From contig VBOS01000204.1 in NCBI GenBank assembly GCA_005893185.1, positions 1 to 7,890 on the forward strand: a stretch of DNA of 7,890 nt. The letters run 5' to 3'. The position numbers and the translations under genes are program-made. Positions 6,173 to 7,890 of the stretch are shown piece by piece; positions within the stretch are counted from its first letter, which is position 1, and each line of letters starts with the position of its first letter. The stretch is from Candidatus Eiseniibacteriota bacterium (GTDB lineage: Bacteria > Eisenbacteria > RBG-16-71-46). A model generated the notes under the pieces. That model was not told the origin of the DNA. It made no database searches and saw nothing but the letters and a program-made list of their open reading frames with translations.

Positions 6173-6716
6173 CAGCCATCGTGCGGTAGACACCGAGCCC
6201 ACCGTCCGCGTGCTGTATACCGCCATGCAGATCGGCGCCCGGGTGCGCGAGATGGGCCTCGAGATCGCGCGCGACCTGCCGAGCACCCGGCCGCTCTTCG
6301 TCGGCGTGCTGAAGGGGGCGTGCATGTTCCAGTGCGATCTCGCGCGCGCCACGCCGCTCGAGGTCGACCTCGACTTCCTCTCGGTGTCCTCCTACGGCCA
6401 GGGGACGACCTCGAGCGGAACGGTGCACATCATCAACGACCTGCGCGGCGACGTCGCCGGCCGCCACGTCGTGCTGTGCGAGGGCGTCGTGGACTCCGGG
6501 CTCACGCTCTCGAACGTGCTCGAGCTGCTGCGCGACCGCGGCGCGGCCAGCCTGCGCGTGGCCACGCTGCTCGACAAGGCGCCGTGCCGCAAGGTGGCTG
6601 TGCCGCTCAACTACGTGGGCTGGAAGATCGGCTCCGATTTCGTGGTGGGATATGGGCTGGACGTGAACGAGCGCTATCGCAATCTCCCGTACGTGGGGGT
6701 TCTGGAGGAAAGTTGA
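6165..6716 (+). CDS. hpt: Hypoxanthine phosphoribosyltransferase
   Basis: The enzyme salvages hypoxanthine and guanine to IMP and GMP using PRPP. The 183-residue protein has the family's normal length and motifs: VLKGA (48-52), SSYG (75-78), the PRPP-binding segment VVLCEGVVDSGLTL (102-115), the purine-contacting Lys in LLDK (138) and YVGWKIGSDFVVGYGLD (150-166). The canonical PRPP signature is usually Glu-Asp-x-x-Asp; here it reads Glu-Gly-Val-Val-Asp, so the second acidic residue is Gly107, while the catalytic Asp110 is kept. The start at 6165 is preferred over 6153 because GGGGA lies 4-5 bases before it. It overlaps the tilS stop by 8 bases, and its own stop overlaps the ftsH start by 2, so the three genes are probably translationally coupled. 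Confidence 0.94.
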   Translation: MTDSHRAVDTEPTVRVLYTAMQIGARVREMGLEIARDLPSTRPLFVGVLKGACMFQCDLARATPLEVDLDFLSVSSYGQGTTSSGTVHIINDLRGDVAGRHVVLCEGVVDSGLTLSNVLELLRDRGAASLRVATLLDKAPCRKVAVPLNYVGWKIGSDFVVGYGLDVNERYRNLPYVGVLEES

Positions 6717-7890
6717 TCGAGAAGAGCGTGCTTCATCGGGACGAGGATCGGGGCTCCCAGGGCTCCCGCAAGCGCGAGCCCCGCGGCGGAGGAAACGGAC
6801 GCGGCGCGCCGCCGCGAAGGCCTCCGCTCCAGGGCGGGCGGCCGTTCCGCACGCTGGCGTTCTGGGCGTTCGTCGCGCTGCTGTCGCTGCTGGCGTTCCG
6901 CATGTACCAGGGCAGCTTCATGGCGCCGCAGCGGATCGAGATCTCCTACACGCGGTTCATTCAGGAGGTCGATAAGGGGAACATCCAGGACGTCCAGATC
7001 ATCGAGAAGATGGTGACGGGCGATCTGAAGAACGAGTCCGCGATCAAGGTCGGCGCGCACGAGCTGCCCTTCAAGGCGTTCAGGAGCAACATCCTCGGCG
7101 ACGGCTCCGATCTGCCCGACAAGGTGTGGAAGTCCAATCCCGGAGTCGAGATCGAGGTGCGCAACCCGAGCTTCAACTGGGTGAGCGTGCTGGTCGGCTG
7201 GCTGCCGGTGGTGTTCGTGCTGGTGCTGTGGCTCTTCATGGTGCGCCAGGTGCAGTCGGGCGGCAGCGCCGCGCTCAAGTTCGGCAAGACCAAGGCGCGC
7301 GTGCTGCTCGAGAGCTCGCCCAAGGTCACGTTCAAGGATGTCGCGGGCTGCGACGAGGCCAAGCAGGAGCTGCAGGAGGTCATCGAGTTCCTGAAGGAGC
7401 CGCAGAAGTTCCAGCGCCTCGGCGGCCGGATCCCGAAAGGCGCGCTGCTGCTCGGACCCCCTGGCTCGGGGAAGACGCTGCTCGCGAAGGCAGTCGCGGG
7501 CGAAGCGGGCGTCCCGTTCTTCTCGATGAGCGGCAGCGATTTCGTGGAAATGTTTGTAGGAGTTGGAGCGAGTCGCGTAAGAGATCTCTTCGAGCAGGGA
7601 AAGCGCAACGCGCCGTGTCTCACGGGCGATGCGGTCGTCACGCTGAGCGGCGGAAAGCAGATCACGATCCAGGAGATGTTCGAGAAGAAGATGTTGGGCG
7701 TTCGGGTGCCGGCGATGGTCGCCGGAGAATTCCGCTTCGAGGACGCGACCGTCATCGGCATGACGCGCAAGCGGTGCACGGATCTCTACGAGGTCACGAC
7801 CGCCACCAGTTCGATCAAGGCCACGGGGAACCACCTGTTCCCGGTGCTGCGCGAGAAGGGCTTCGAGTGGGTGCGCATGGACGAGCTGCG
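6713..7890 (+). CDS. ftsH: ATP-dependent zinc metalloprotease FtsH, 5' part, interrupted by an intein
   Basis: FtsH is a membrane-anchored AAA+ protease that extracts and degrades membrane and regulatory proteins. The visible 392 codons hold a Pro/Gly/Arg-rich N-terminal tail of about 45 residues, TM1 (about 47-63), a periplasmic region (about 64-155), TM2 (about 157-176) and the AAA core. The core includes Walker A GPPGSGKT (248-255) and the pore loop FVEMFVGVG (277-285, aromatic Phe281). After NAP (299-301) the family normally continues with Walker B, CIIFIDEID. Here an intein starts at Cys302 instead and runs off the right edge, so the second half of the AAA module and the HExxH protease domain are not visible. 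The start is TTG at 6713, overlapping the hpt stop, with GGAGG 4 bases before it; the next candidate, GTG at 6728, is too far from that site. The reading frame stays open through to the window end. Confidence 0.93.
   Translation, partial: MIEKSVLHRDEDRGSQGSRKREPRGGGNGRGAPPRRPPLQGGRPFRTLAFWAFVALLSLLAFRMYQGSFMAPQRIEISYTRFIQEVDKGNIQDVQIIEKMVTGDLKNESAIKVGAHELPFKAFRSNILGDGSDLPDKVWKSNPGVEIEVRNPSFNWVSVLVGWLPVVFVLVLWLFMVRQVQSGGSAALKFGKTKARVLLESSPKVTFKDVAGCDEAKQELQEVIEFLKEPQKFQRLGGRIPKGALLLGPPGSGKTLLAKAVAGEAGVPFFSMSGSDFVEMFVGVGASRVRDLFEQGKRNAPCLTGDAVVTLSGGKQITIQEMFEKKMLGVRVPAMVAGEFRFEDATVIGMTRKRCTDLYEVTTATSSIKATGNHLFPVLREKGFEWVRMDEL
7616..7890 (+). mobile_element. Intein (protein-splicing element) in FtsH, N-terminal part
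   Basis: The insert begins exactly before the conserved Cys of the FtsH Walker B strand, so splicing would leave Pro301 joined to that native Cys as the +1 nucleophile. Splicing block A is CLTGDAVVTL with Cys1 as the nucleophile. Block B is ATSSIKATGNHLFPVL with the Thr70-x-x-His73 pair that assists the first acyl shift. The stretch GFEWVRMDEL at 82-91 also fits the usual Hint-domain layout after block B. Only 91 residues are visible. Whether a homing endonuclease domain follows, and the C-terminal His-Asn/Cys splice junction, cannot be seen. By hand count the segment is about 63% GC, lower than the neighbouring genes. Confidence 0.92.

Noticed and set aside
7616..7890. A secreted Hint-type toxin or chimeric join instead of an intein
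   Set aside because: The element begins with Cys exactly at a conserved Cys of FtsH, stays in frame, and shows blocks A and B at normal spacing; a random join would not do all of this. The missing right half leaves a small doubt.

Overview
The window comes from a very GC-rich (roughly 70% by eye) diderm bacterium. An OmpA-family outer-membrane protein with calcium-binding thrombospondin type 3 repeats sits beside folP, a CdaA-type diadenylate cyclase, tilS, hpt and ftsH. This fits a lineage such as Candidatus Eisenbacteria, Gemmatimonadota or Myxococcota, but no marker here settles the phylum.

Layout. The left third (1-2474) reads leftward. It holds an OmpA/TSP3 outer-membrane protein with a broken reading frame, then a complete NAD(P)-binding beta-hydroxyacid dehydrogenase, then the first 15 codons of a probable GNAT acetyltransferase that overlaps the dehydrogenase stop by 4 bases and runs off the edge. 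A divergent spacer (2475-2650) carries a plausible promoter for the leftward unit. The rest reads rightward: a DinB/YfiT-like gene with an internal gap and frame change, folP with an unusual Ala/Gly-rich insert, cdaA with an internal gap and frame change near its 3' end, a promoter, a tRNA with anticodon CAT, tilS, hpt and the 5' part of ftsH.

How the genes relate. The rightward genes are mostly housekeeping: folate synthesis (folP), c-di-AMP signalling (cdaA), decoding of AUA through lysidine (tilS), purine salvage (hpt) and membrane proteolysis (ftsH). tilS, hpt and ftsH overlap end to start and look like one transcription unit led by the tRNA. folP and cdaA precede this block, whereas in many bacteria they follow ftsH.

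Most notable points. (1) ftsH is interrupted at its Walker B strand by an in-frame intein, of which 91 residues are visible with clear splicing blocks A and B. (2) A short AT-richer stretch with unusual codons sits just upstream of the intein insertion site and could be a co-conversion footprint of homing. (3) Three genes (ompA-like, dinB-like, cdaA) each change frame at one point. At least two of them also appear to lack a piece of a conserved domain. Whether this is real decay or an assembly fault cannot be told from sequence alone.
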